Shown here in pieces: positions 1 to 41,140 of a stretch of 64,000 nt of DNA (positions are counted from its first letter, which is position 1; the number at the start of each line of letters is the position of its first letter). Position numbers and translations under genes: made by a program. The notes under the pieces were generated by a model. The model was not told the origin of the DNA. It saw only the letters and a program-made list of their open reading frames with translations, and did no database searches. Source of the DNA: Siderastrea siderea (lineage: Eukaryota; Cnidaria; Anthozoa; Scleractinia; Rhizangiidae); the NCBI GenBank assembly GCA_964030785.1, contig OZ034979.1:36203984-36267983 (forward strand), given 5' to 3'.

Positions 1-28669
<28,669 letters not shown>

Positions 28670-28985
28670 ATTTATTACAACGACTAAATCAACTGAAGAC
28701 AACACGTTGAAAACAAATGAGAAACTTCTGAAAATGGCCTGGACAGTGACAGAGAAAAACGGCGTGAAACGTGATAAAACGGTGTGATACGGTATCAGAC
28801 GTAAACGTCTTGAAGCGTGTAACACCGGGCAGCGTGAAACTTTTTGACCATAAAAAGGTGTCAAGTGGTAAAAGACGTGAAATGAAATAGTCTGTAAGGA
28901 ACACTTTTCTTGAGGAAATGTTATTTGTATAGAAGAGATGTAAACTAGTCTCATGGTGAGAATAAACTAGACGCGTTTAATTAAT
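28670..28985 (+). other. CPS1: 3' untranslated region of the CPS gene
   Basis: The sequence after the stop has no long open frame in the gene's direction and leads to the AATAAA at 28961. Its end near 28985 is estimated from the usual 10-25 nt spacing to the cleavage site. Confidence 0.6.
28961..28966 (+). terminator. Polyadenylation signal AATAAA of the CPS gene
   Basis: A canonical AATAAA hexamer lies about 290 bp after the CPS stop codon on the same strand. I saw no other canonical hexamer between the stop codon and this site. Confidence 0.65.
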
Positions 28986-29847
28986 GTCGTTTTGTGCGTG
29001 GGAGTTGTTTATTGAATTTGTTGGTGCCACACTCCGCGGTAGCGTAAACCACACTGGGTGTGGTGATGTAATGGTTAGTGCTTCGGACATTTTACTTGAA
29101 AATTGTGGTTTGCGTCCTGTCGTGCGTTTCCCAAGATACACGAAAACATTTAGGCCGTTAAAAACTGTTTAGGTGCTGAATTTTCTTCAGTAGTTATCAA
29201 TTCTTATTGACTTTTTTACCTTGGCTCCAGAGGCCTGTTGAAATAAACAGAAGTAATCAGCCCGCATAGTTGCGGTTGGAAGGTAGGGTCGCCTCTTTCG
29301 CGCCTTGTTGCCGCGGATACGCCGCGGTTGTTCCGGCTTCGACACTTCAAATCAAAGAAAACATAATAACCTCTGACAGACTGACACGCGGAGTTGCATA
29401 AGGCGCATTGGGCTAGTTTGACCATAAAACTTCCAACAAACTATAAACAATTTTAAAGAATGCTTCGTGGGCCCGAAATGTCTTCGAGAAATTTGACAAA
29501 TACACACCAAGACATTACCTCATTACACGGGTTAAACAAGCCTACAATCTAATACGGCATCCTGCTCAAAATAACAAGCCAGATGAACTAGCAATAGTTT
29601 CTTCGTTTTTGTTTGAAAACCTTTTTAATACCCTCGTGGCATCGGATTTTGGTGGTTGTTTTATTCTTACCCGCAAACGTTTTACGTTCAGCGTGACTAT
29701 TCTGCCAGAATATGTACCCCGCAAATAAAGACCTCTTAGAAATCACCAAAATTTGGCCAGCCTGCCTGGCAAGCGCTAAAACGGGAGGGAGTGGGGGAAT
29801 TAGCGAGCACAAAACGCGGGAGTGTCTCGCGCCTCGTGCTTGCGAAT
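28986..29847. other. Intergenic sequence after the CPS gene
   Basis: No gene was recognised. A possible tRNA-like head (GGTGATGTAATGGTTAGTGC) occurs near 29057, but no B box follows at the right distance. Confidence 0.45.
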
Positions 29848-30242
29848 AATAGACCCTTCAACGGTTTTTCTTTTTTTTTTCAACTTTTGACAAGGACCAG
29901 TTAGCGAAAAAATTATCGACACTGCCAGAAAGAGCACCTTAAAATTAGTAAACTCGCCGAGTTTGAGAGTGACGTGTCAGAAACAAGCGAAGATATAGCT
30001 CCGCAAAGTTCCGAAGTTTTACAGACGTTTGTATGGTGGTTGTGCCCCCCTCCCCCGCCCGCACCATACAAACGTCTACAAAATTTTGCGACTTTGCGGA
30101 GCTGTGTCTTTGTTAGTTTTCATCCTATCACTCCCAAACTTGGCAACTTTACTGATTTTAAAGGCGCTCTTTCCAGCAGAGTCGATGGATTTTCGCTAAC
30201 TGGTTCATGTGAAAAGTTGAAAAAAACCGTGGAAGGTCTATT
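29848..30242. mobile_element. 395-bp foldback element with ~180-bp arms
   Basis: The left arm (AATAGACCCTTCAACGGTTTTT onwards) and right arm (ending AAAACCGTGGAAGGTCTATT) remain alignable as inverted repeats throughout. Examples are GACCAGTTAGCGAAAA with TTTTCGCTAACTGGTTC, and AGCTCCGCAAAG with CTTTGCGGAGCT. The centre is a C-rich loop flanked by ACGTTTGTATGGTG and CACCATACAAACGT. Arm divergence suggests some age. No target duplication or protein was found. Confidence 0.9.
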
Positions 30243-30255
30243 GCCCCCTTTCCCT

Positions 30256-30411
30256 TAGCCTGCGTAGCAGGGGTAAACGGAGAAGGGGTAGGGGGAGCGA
30301 GAAAAAAGGGGGGGGGGGTGGGGAATTGGCGTCCCCACGTTATTCCTCCTATTTTCTCGCACCCCCTATCTCGACCCTATCCCCTCCCTGTTTGCACCTG
30401 CTACGCAGGCT
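30256..30411. mobile_element. 156-bp TIR element, TIR TAGCCTGCGTAGCAGG
   Basis: The ends TAGCCTGCGTAGCAGG and CCTGCTACGCAGGC(T) are inverted repeats; the interior is G- or C-rich (GAGAAGGGGTAGGGGGAGCG against CGACCCTATCCCCTCC). Related end sequences are at 28346-28361 and 30436-30458. It starts with the same TAGCCTG as 7842 and 14229, but no clean target duplication was found. Confidence 0.75.
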
Positions 30412-33400
30412 TCCTTTTCCTCACATTTCAGCTCCTGCCACGCAGGACGCAGGCTAAATCTGGCCTCAATGCTCGGCACTGGTCACTCCGGCTGGTCAGC
30501 TTTCGGCGATGCCGAGTTCACCGATTTTCTTGAGTTACCTCTGACATAAGTGCGATCATACGGATAGCCCACCACATAGGCATGACCACTGGTACTGAAG
30601 TTTGAATGGCTCAGTAACTGTTAATCTTATTTATCGTTGCGAAACATTCCCATAGGTGCGAAAGTTTGCCCTAACCTTTACTTGTGATCACCTTACTTTT
30701 CGTAAAGAAAAGTGTGCGATGCAAGTAAGAGTAAATATTAAAGGGTGCTGCTAAAATTCGGCCTGTTCACAGGTTACCCTGACACACATAAAACTGAAAG
30801 TTAAGCGGCCAATCACGTCGTTTATGTTTCCGCACCAGACCATCCAATCTGAAGTTAGATCTCATGACCCCTTTATTTTTGGCCATGCCCTGTGATTTGC
30901 TTTTGGGACATATTGGAATAACTTGAAAACATCTTATTGCCCCTTACTACTCACTTTCACAGTCACTTTCACTTTCACTTTCACTTTTTTATCTTGATGA
31001 ACTTCGAGATTCTCAGATCTAAAATTGCAAGAAATGTATGACAATTTGTACAGAGAACTGTAATGAGTGTTTCTTTGAGACAACTTGGTGATTAACTGAA
31101 AACTTAAACCAACATTGCAATAAAGGGCGCGGTTAATAGCTTCCGCCGCAGATACATTATAATAAAGAGTACTCCTTTACATGTGGAATTTATAAAATGA
31201 TATTCTTGTGAAGGATTTACTACGAGACAAACTGTACGATCGACTTCCGATGCAAACAATTGCCAGCTCTCTAGCGGCCGAATGACGTCAGGCGATTTCC
31301 TGAAGGGGCGGTTTCTTCAAATGGTTTGCTTTCTTCAGTCAATAATAATGAATTTCTTTTGGGAATAATTTAACAAATCAGCTGCTCCTTTTTCTAGTTT
31401 TATACACACAAGCAAGCGAGTTTTTAATTTAATGTCATAATTTTGCGCAGAGCGACATATCTCGATTACAAAGTGGACAGATTAGACATGGATCGAACCT
31501 GCCCCAATTAAACTTTAAAATCCTCCGCAAATTTTACATATTTATCTTCTAAATCCCGTCTAATGTTTCTGGCTGAGCAATGCTTCCATGTTCTTAATCA
31601 AATAAATGACAGGCCAAAAGATTTATGAAAAAAGAAGACAAATGCGGCTTATTCAAAGTTTAGTTTGGTCGCATCGCTGCGTGCAAACAATAACTAACTT
31701 TTGAAGTTCAATCGGAAAGCGCGATGTGTCAAGACAAAACAATGACTCCCAAAGTGGACTGGCCTTTTGTTTGAATATAGTTTCCTGTAACTCAGAGAAT
31801 ATTCGTCTTGCTGTGAAACAACAACTTTTCGCCGTTATTTTTGAGGGAGTTTTCGTGTTGTACTCTACAAGGAACATTTTGGACAGCAGGGATATTTATT
31901 GGATCACACTTTCGAAGCGGTGAGCCATGTCAAATTTATTCATAAACTGGAACAGGTTAAAAACACTAAAGATAATTCTTTATTCACTTTATCATCCTTG
32001 ATTGTATCACAGACAACTGTGAAAGCTTTCAACAGTTCAATCGTTGTATTCTGCTAACAAGAGAGCTCTGTGTAGAAGAAATATCACGAAATAGCGATAG
32101 CAGTGTTCATCGGCCAGATAGACGCATACACGCTTTTACTGTATAAGCGTGGTCTCCATTTCAGTAACCGGTTCATCTATTTACCGGATGTACGCAAATT
32201 ATTCAAACTTTCGACGCTTAAAAGCTAAAGTTTCAGACGGACAAGAAATGATAAAATGCAAGATAGTTAAAACACGTGGTTGCGATGCGCGAAAAAATGT
32301 CTGCGTAACCTACATTTGTTAAGTATCAAAACGTGTGACTTTCTAAAGAAAGATTATAATTCAGGTCAGATATGTCTTAAGGGCAAAATCGGGTGAGGCT
32401 TTTAGTACGGATACATTTAATCCACACAAAGCACTTAAGCGTGTTAGGAATGGTTGATCTGGAACGTGGATTCTAAGTGAAGATACTAAAAGCTCGTGGC
32501 CTTGAAACTCAGCAAATTGTAGGTTTTATCCTCGTTTTTTTATACTCGACAATGCATAAAGTCTAGACAAAACGAAGGATCAAGCTTGAAGTTTAAGAAC
32601 AGGAAACGGGTGTCGCGGAATAATCGTCGTTTATATTTTACTTTTTCCTTTCTGACTTGCTTAAAATAGAAGCAAACTATTACGGTGTAATTCATTAAGA
32701 TTTCTATCAGCTCCTGTTATCAAGGGCCTCAAAAGCTATAGATATGGGAGTTGTTATATGTTATGACCGCCGGGTGTTAATTAAAAACTATGGCTGAAAG
32801 TTATTCCCGGAATCGGGCCTGAATCGCAAAAGTTACGCAAGCCGCGTCAACCATCAAAACAAAATCTCAAACAAACTACAGCTGTTACAAAGAAACGAAA
32901 TTATAAACCGTTGAATTTCGCGCTCGGATTGTTTCACTGAAAAGAACTTCGGCTTTCTTTTCGTTTTAGCCTCCCCTACCGGCACCTCTCACAGAGCTTT
33001 AGATTATAAACAAGAAAATGGAAATTAGGCATCAATGTTTTGGAGTCTTCTCATGCGCTACAACAAAGGATGTCTGATAAATCTTTCCGGGAGCATACAA
33101 AGTAATTTGATTAGCAAAAACAAGCCGAGTTTTGCGGCCTCTAGCGCAAATTTTTGCGGTCTTTTACAAATGGGTACCATTGGCAGGACAGTTGAATTGA
33201 GTAGCTTCGTTTATCCGGCAGATTATTAAAAAATTCTTTAAAAATCGGATCAAAATTTGAAAAGCTTTTTGGTGATTGGTAACTAGAAATTAAGCTCTTT
33301 TAGACCTAAGTCTTGGTGATATAATTACAAAACAACAGGAGCCGGAAATAACCAGGATAAAAAGCAAAATACGACAACATCCCCCGTAAGTTGTTTTCGT

Positions 33401-33590
33401 TATACATGAAAAGTGAATGATTACAAAAAAAAAAATGGCGACAGCGACTGTCAAGTAGGTTTGATAAAGAACTCGGTCATATTACTTCTGCTGTGTCCCG
33501 GGAGTGAACGTCACAGGTTGTTGTCTTAAAAGTGGATCCCCGTTTTTTGCAATTGCAACCGAGTAGTGTAGCCTGCTCCAGAATGCAATT
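30412..33590. other. Intergenic AT-rich sequence without a recognised gene
   Basis: A short (TTTCAC)n microsatellite lies at about 30950-30987. Other small open frames have no recognisable domain. Confidence 0.45.
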
Positions 33591-33594
33591 GCCG

Positions 33595-34050
33595 TTTGTC
33601 TGTGGAAGTAATCCTTAGGTGTGTCCATTTAAATGGAAGGCATTTGACAGTACTTTCCTGTGGTACTGTTTATTACCCTGTTCAACGTGGTTCAAACTTC
33701 CCGCGTCTGTGGATGAAATCCCAAAGTGGGCCAGACTGTTCAAGTGAAAGCTTTAGAGTAGCACTTTTCTGTAACGATGTTTATTATGCTGTACAATGTG
33801 GTTCTCACTTTTGAATCTTTGTACGAAATTCTAGAGTTAACCTGCCGCCTTACGCCGCTCTTTGTCGCGTCTTACGTTGCACCTGGCGGCTCCTCCGCCA
33901 AAACCTTAACTTCGCGGGAAGACAATACCGTCAGCTACAAAGGCTAATTCTAAAGTGTGACCATACAAATGAAAGCTATTAAGCCGTTTTCATTTTTCCT
34001 TTTTCAAATGGTTCGGTTTAGGAATCTTAGCTCATTTTTCGACTTCGAGC
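33595..34050 (-). repeat. Degenerate 106-bp-family monomers, reverse orientation
   Basis: Three to four diverged monomers in reverse. Each has a CTGTGGATGAAATC-type segment, then ACCATTCAAATGAAAGC-type, AGTACTTTCCTGTGG-type and TTTATTATGCTGTACAA-type segments. They match the reverse complement of the arrays at 49710 and 62315. Confidence 0.65.
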
Positions 34051-34589
34051 TCTCCATTTTTGGGGTACATTCTAAAGCCTTCGTATAATACTAATAGACA
34101 GCTTGAGGGCATAAGACTGTTCACGAAGAACGTGTTCTAGAACTTTCTAGGCGGTCAAGGCATTAACGTAAAATCCAGGAAGCCAGTATATTTTTCATCT
34201 CAAAAGGTCGTTTTAGCTTAGCACACCCTTGAGGATTCTTAATGAGGCAATTAAGAAACAATAGGCATTAGTAAACGAAAAGAGGTTTTAACTTTATCTG
34301 AAAACCGTCCAATGAGATTGATCACGTTCCAGTGACATTGAACCAGGGACCCGAAAATACCATAAGCGGAAATAAAATTATAAAAAAAAAAAACGAATCT
34401 TGTAGAAGTAAATACGGCAGTTTTCTGCGATGCAAGATTATTAAATTCAAAAGGACCGTGGTGGATACCATATTTAAACTTGTAAAAGTTGTAAACTTCA
34501 CGCACCCATAACTTTTATCCAAAGCAAATTGGAATTGGAATTTTGCAGTGGCATCTCCACAGAGTGGCTTTTCGTCCACTGATTCCAGA

Positions 34590-34740
34590 TCGAATTTGGA
34601 AATGTTGGTTTTTATAGAGGGAGGAAAACCGGAGAACCCTGAGAAAGATCTTCAGAGCGAGGACGAGAACCAACAACAAACTCAACCCATATATGACACC
34701 GGGACCGGGAATCGAACCCGGGCTACATTCAGTTCATTCA
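34590..34740 (-). repeat. SINE-like fragment with a tRNA T-arm-like box
   Basis: Contains GGGAGGAAAACCGGAGAACC and the box CGGGAATCGAACCCGGGCT, whose complement AGCCCGGGTTCGATTCCCG matches a tRNA T arm and B box. The A-box part is missing or degraded. The overlapping 137-codon open frame at 34548-34961 is considered spurious. Confidence 0.6.
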
Positions 34741-37700
34741 AATATTCACGCTTCTACAAACCTCAGCACGCTCTTCTCAAATGTTTTCTAGTTTGTGACG
34801 CAAATTTGAGAAATCACTTGGGACGTGATAAACTGGTGATCTGTCGTGATGTGAACGCACAAATTTCCCTTGCTGCGGTTAGTCCATACCTTCTGGTACT
34901 GACTCGAAACAAAGTGAAGGGACTTAAAATCACATCAACTTTCCCTGATCACGTACTCTGAAACGGAAGGGATTGCCCTGGGGATTGCCTGTCTCAAATT
35001 GCCCCAGTATAGTAGCAGGGGCCCATTTCCTGGGGTAATCAACATGGCTTAAGTATATCAAATGGCTTTAGAATCTTTTCGGCGATTGAAATTTTACAAT
35101 AAGCTGAAACCCGTTGGATAGGATTTTACCCCAGAAGGCTCTCTTTATAAACAAAGCATTATTCGTATGCGTAACCTCAAAGGGTACAGTTTTTGAGCTT
35201 GAAAAAAGGCACAGATTTCCGCCCATTTGGCAAAGATGTTAACAGTTATAAGCTCGATTTATCCAAAACAATCCGTGCACCGTTCTTAGAGGACTGTTGA
35301 ATGCAAACGTCGTGTCATGAAGATCGGTCTTTTTGCATCGCAAAATTATCCAACATACTTCAAGTGATCATTTGAGCTTAGCTGTGCACGACTGCTACGC
35401 GGTATTATATCACCACTACAATCCTTTACAAATCCAATTACAAGCTTTTAGTTAATACTTATCTCCATTCAGCAACTCTCTCTCGTTTAGGATCATTCTT
35501 CCAGTCATGTAATGTAGATCTAAGTTTTGTCAGTGTCGCTGGATTACATCCTTGGGTATGACCATTCATTTGAAAGCTGTTTAACAATACTTTTCCGCTT
35601 GGCTGTTTGATTTTCAGTCAGTTTTTAACAATGAAATTTGCGAAGAAGTTTCTCGGACAGTTAACCCTTGGGCGTGTAAAGATTAATTTCTCATTCGAAG
35701 GGGTGCACTTCGGCGTATCAGGTGGTTTATGAGATATACAGATCAGCATTTTATTCGAAGATATAGCTTTCCGATAAAAGATTAACCATACCAGAATGAA
35801 AATGACATCGACCTCTACAATCGGGCCAAGACACCTTCAAATGGCAGCCCTTTCTCCAGTCTGAATGTGCGAACACGCTAGATAACCAAGATGCCTACTA
35901 TGACAGAAGCGTCACAACCTGCGTCAGGTCCTTACTTTCTCTGAGGAATAGCCGCGCGTAAATCGAGAGAAACACGCGTCGTGCTCGGGCATAAAAATTC
36001 ACTGGGTGATTGCGGAGCGAAAGCGAGGGAAGAAACATAGGGATCGCAATGCGCACGTGAAAATATTTGCAAAAGGGAGCTTAAAATTTACCATCTTTCT
36101 TTATTTAGTATCAAACACGGTGCTTTCGACATTGTTGATCCTAGCAATATGCAGGGCGCGTGTCACAACGAACCTAGTAAATATGACCTCGCTCGCCACG
36201 AGTCTCCCAGTAGCTCATAAATGTCAGCACAGCAGACAGATTTTTCGCCCGTTACACTTCTTTGTAGTTCTTCTTGTTTAGCTCTAAGAACGTCGCTAAA
36301 CTTGTAATGGCTTTACGGCACAGAGTCGAGGAGCAAAACTGCACACACCGCTGCACGCCATTGTTAATTGCACGGTGCGTCCTCACCTTAGTCCTCACCA
36401 GTCCCCAGAAATTGTTGCGGGCAACTTGTGCAACAGTTCCAAGGAATAATATGATTGACTTTATACTTTAGGGGGAACAAGAACAAAATTGTTTGGATGA
36501 ATGAAAGAAAATCGAGTTATAAAAAAAAACCTCAAAAAATTTGCGAAAAGAAATTTAAAAACAGACTTGTTCGCTTTGCCGTGCTAACTTGGAATAACAC
36601 GTGTTACAGCATGTTGAACTTTGAGCTTTTCTTGATGTTTTGTTTTGTTTTGTTTCTTTAAACTCAGAAACTAGAACTGACATGTCTAAGCAAAATATTA
36701 AGTCTTTCTTTTTAAAGACGTAGTAGTAATTGGAAACGTGTACGAAACTCAAGGTCAGTAAAAACCAGTGATGAGATTCTCAGGTCAGTGAGAAGTAAAA
36801 CTAGAAACTTCTCTTTCTTGACCTACGTGAAATAATTAAAGCATAAATATCCTATTTATACCACAATCCTAACTAGCAATAGTTACATGTCATTTATGCT
36901 CAGGCTTAGTGGTCAAGTGAGCTATAATCTTAAATAATAATAGTTTATCTAGGCGGAAGACACGAGAGGAAAGACCTTAATATAACCTCTCTTACGCAAG
37001 CTTCTGAAAATATGTACAAAACATAGTTGTTAGGACGAGTGCACATCACGTGAAAAGGCATTCGCGGAACCACGTTCACTCGATTTCTCCTCTGGAATGA
37101 ATGCATATTAACTTTAATTTTTTAAGGAAATAATCAGCTATTCATATTTCTTTGGAATGCCAAGGGAGACAAGGGAAGTATAGCAAATGTCCACGAAATG
37201 TTCATTTTGAAAACTTTCCGGAAAAAATACACAGAGTAGAGCTTGTATTTGAAGAGGTCACACCTTAACATTTTATTGACATGTGCAAAAGTTAGAAATA
37301 CATTGCATAGCATCATAAGCAGCACAACAAGAAACCACTTTTCAGTAGCTTTCATTTAAATGATCACAAGACTCAAAGACTCAAAAGTTAGAACCATCTA
37401 ATACAGCATAATAACAAGATGGAACTTCCGTTCAAACCTTTTATTTGAATACAGGTGGGTGGATTCGGCGCTACGCTTCATTTCTATTCTTTCTTTTGTT
37501 TTATTACCAGTTATTTTATTATCTCATTTGAGTGCCAAAGTGCCAGATTTGACCAATTTTCAACAGGGAAAAAGTCCTGGGAACGAGGTTGACCAATTTT
37601 CTAAAGTTTTGTTTTTGAAAAGGAATCGTTTTTTTCTTTTAAGACCTTCAATGTTAAAAGCACGAGGGCGTAGCAAGACTTAAGTTTGAGAGTAAGTTAA

Positions 37701-40200
37701 AGAAAGTATTTTAACTGCTTACTTAAGTAAACAAAGGGTGAATAGGAGTTGAGGAGGGGGGAGGGGGGTGGTGCCTAAAATTTTATTGCAAATTTAATCG
37801 TTACACAACTAGCTTTGTAAATTCGCTGAAAATTTCGGATTCTACAATTTAACGAAATGGAATCGATTATCAAAACCCACGCATTGACTACAGACAACAA
37901 ATTGAGCACACAACCCACAACTGGGATTATCGCAGCGCGTGACTTTGTTAACCTCATTATGTAAATTTTGCTTCGTACGACAAGTGTGTGCCCTTTAGAC
38001 GAGGTGGGACATTACGTAGCATTCGCTTAGTTTTATTTTATTTTTAAATATAAGAATTTTTCCAAACTCTGGCTTGAGTTTGTGTGGCATTAAAGCATGT
38101 TTGCTGAAGAGCGCAGACAATTGTAAAGTTGTTTTGCAAAACACTGTGAATTTCAAACAGCTTTACAGGAAATTACTGATGTATTGAATAAGCACACCTG
38201 ATAAGGGTTCCGTCCACAGAATTGTGATTGTAATATTAGTGGAATTCTTACTTTAAAAGTCAAAACAGTTACCTTTTTTGTAAATTGCGAAAGAGAATCC
38301 CCTAACCCACGCACTGACCAGGCACGTGCATTAAACAAGCTGATCGATTTCAGTGGTTTTGTTTGCCTCCTCTAAAAAACAATTGAGGGTTTCTAACCGA
38401 AATGCGATACATTCATGTTTATATTTGCGCTGACGGACCGAGGGCCACACCTTTAGTGACATGCGTTGGCCCTAAATTCGGCCGGAAACCGGCTCCCCTC
38501 TGCATGCTACATGAATCGTGAGGGTTTTGTTTTTTTTTTTTAATTTAATTTACGTATCGTTGGAGGCTGAAGATCTAATAATCGAAAGGAAAGGCAAATA
38601 ATAGCTGATTGTTACATTACGAACAAACGGTAAGTTTTTAGTAGTATTCAGCCAAACTTTGAGCCTGGGCACTGTGGGAAGTGTTGACAGTTTAGCAGTT
38701 TTCTTGGTAGAGAGAATCTTTAAAGTTGGGCTCCTTCTAAACCATGGCGATCCATTCAAAGGAAAGCTAAGTTCTTTTGTGTGATGCTAGAATTTGTTTT
38801 CCGATTTGTCCCAAGTGAATTCTACAAATGTGTTCCTTGGCCATCTTGGGGATGGAACTGTTATTCTTACTTACATAAATGAGAAGAGACAAAACGAAAG
38901 TCGAGGAAAGTTTACAAGACCAGGTGGTTGTTTGCTGACTGCGTGCAGGCGTCCTCTTTTCTTTAACTCTAGTTGTTTCGGACTCTGAGATAGATTAGAG
39001 ATTTACGATCGTTTCATAAATATTGTGAGCCAATTATTCACGATAAGTGACAACTCTACCCTACTTTTATTAAGTTTTCTTTTAAACCGGACAATTACAG
39101 GCTCCTATGAGAGTTGAAGAAAATCCGCCTCAACTTTCAGTTGTGATAAACGAAAACGCGAGTTGTGGTGGGAGGATTCTTGAACTATCGTCTAATGGTG
39201 ATCTTTCATCGACTCTTGCTCCTATTTACTTCCGGCTAAAGATAGCAAAATATATATTGAACATAAATCAGTGAAAAAAAGACGTAACAATTGTAAGGAA
39301 AAAAACAATTGTTTTTCTTGGTTTCTGTGTTTGTCGCATTCCAGTATTGAAGGATAGAGGATACTATATATACGGAAAAATACATGCCTGGATGCGGAAT
39401 GCGCTAGCTTTTTGTCGTGACGTATTTTCTGTTAATTGTAAACAACAAAATCAATCGGATTGTATCGTTCCGAAAATAGTCATTAATCTATCTATGTACT
39501 GATCACAGACAAATTCGGATGACGGGGGACAAAGAAGGTTCGGTTTAATGTCCTAAACCTGCCAAAGAAAACAGGGCTTTAATACGTTTCTTAATCGTAT
39601 TATCAGTATTAACATTTTACCCTCAAAAGCTTTTTATTTGCAAAATATCGAAAAACAACATAAACAAAACACAGAGAAAAACTGCTCAGCTGCTTTCACT
39701 TCAATGGTCCGCAGTTGTACTGGTATAGTTAGCTAGTTTGCAGAAATTACAAGAATTAAGAACCACCTTTTTAAACAGTAACACAAGATCCCAAATTTGG
39801 AAATTATACAACCCGTCACAACGGCTTCTAAAACCGGCGCATGACCAGCATGAATGTGTTTCACAAGACTCTGCGGGTAAGGCGGATTACAGCTGATTAT
39901 AGTTTATTTTTAGGAAATAGGATGAAATAAAAGAGAGGTAAAATGTTCACACCACCAGAAAGACTACCCCCACTCGAGAACATTTGGAGTTCTTTGCGGA
40001 CTATTTTGCAATTTGGCGGTGTCCACCTATTAATTATTAACTTTAAATTTTAATTTTAACGCACGTTCAACTCAGTCTTCAGTACTTTTGTGTTTTTCAA
40101 TTTTCCTAGAATTCATCAATAACCCCCCTCTCAGTTCTCCTCTGAGTACATTTTGAAAATTGCGAAAAATTCTCGTACTTAAACAATACAGTTTTTCTGT
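34741..40200. other. Intergenic AT-rich sequence without a recognised gene
   Basis: A few lone degenerate relatives of the 106-bp monomer occur (about 35530-35620 reverse, 37240-37410 forward). No protein domain was recognised in the small open frames. Confidence 0.45.
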
Positions 40201-40208
40201 CGAAGGCA

Positions 40209-40333
40209 CTATCGCGTGATAGGTTGCCCGAGGAAATTTCATATTCACAACAAATATCAGCCCGAGAACGTAGTTCGAGGGCTTATATGAAGGTTGAACT
40301 TGAAATTTCCGAGGGAACCTATATCACACATAG
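40209..40333. repeat. 125-bp imperfect palindrome
   Basis: The left arm CTATCGCGTGATAGGTTGCC pairs with the right arm near GGAACCTATATCACACATAG, and GAGGAAATTTCA with TGAAATTTCC. The centre is AGCCCGAGAACGTAGTTCGAGGGCT, itself a hairpin. This looks like a MITE remnant. Confidence 0.65.
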
Positions 40334-40802
40334 GGCCTGAGACAGAAGGACTCTATTGTTTTGCTTGTACAACGCTAAATTTTGAGCGAAATACCAAAAC
40401 CAAAACCGGGCACTATGAGCTGATAGGCGCCTGCTGAGGAGAGACAATAACGCGCCACGTGATCGATTTCGACCAATGGGAGCACGCCAAAATTTAGCGT
40501 TTTACTATAAACAGATTTATGGGAGCTCGCACCACACACCTATGATCTTTTTTTTTAATTTGTGGATAGAATGCAACCTCCTGGGGATAAAAACGGCTAA
40601 AACATTGGAAAAACATAACGTATAACAAGAATCCCCCCTTAACGTTACTGCGGTAACTCTGTTTTTGTCGAGCGTTGTCTATCTGCTTCTTTTATATAAC
40701 CTTTGAATGCAGAGGTCCACACGACGCGTAATTAAACCGCACTGGTTCGGTTTTGCCGGATCTCTGGTGTAGAGATGCTGGAGCCAGACGTCACTCGAAG
40801 TG

Positions 40803-40926
40803 TAATTGAACAAAACTAAATGCAAGGCTGGCATTACGGCAAAGGGCTGATTTATTTAAGGCTTAAGCCTTAAATAAATCAGCCCTTTGCCGTAGTGCCA
40901 GCCTTGCATTCAGTTTTGTTCAATTA
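40803..40926. repeat. 124-bp near-perfect palindrome without a spacer
   Basis: The two 62-bp arms (from TAATTGAACAAAACTAAATG to the complementary GTTCAATTA end) meet at AAGGCTTAAGCCTT with no loop. I count only two mismatches between the arms. No target duplication or coding capacity was seen. Confidence 0.9.
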
Positions 40927-41044
40927 TGCTTCTTTTGTTATGAGCTTCGCTGCAAAGAGCACAGCCACATAATGAACAGTGATTTCTGAGCAAAAATTGT
41001 TTTGCCTTTTTGCAAGGCTCACGGTCCACACGACCCGTTTTGCC

Positions 41045-41140
41045 TTTTCAATTGAGTGTAGTCCAGTTCTGGCCCCTCTCTCTTTGTCACGCAACGCCAG
41101 GACTGGACTAAATTGAGAGTCGTAAAACCAAAATACATTG
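41045..41140. repeat. Short imperfect palindrome
   Basis: TCAATTGAGTGTAGTCCAGT and ACTGGACTAAATTGAGA pair across a CTCTCT-rich centre. The segment may be part of a larger degraded element that also includes the palindrome at 40803. Confidence 0.45.

Noticed and set aside
34548..34961. 137-codon open frame
   Set aside because: It runs through a SINE-like fragment with a tRNA-type B box, and the translation shows no family signal.
36006..36471. Possible receptor-like (GPCR) fragment with hydrophobic stretches
   Set aside because: One hydrophobic segment near 36100-36160 looked membrane-like. No receptor motif (such as a DRY-type or NPxxY-type box) was found and the frame breaks.
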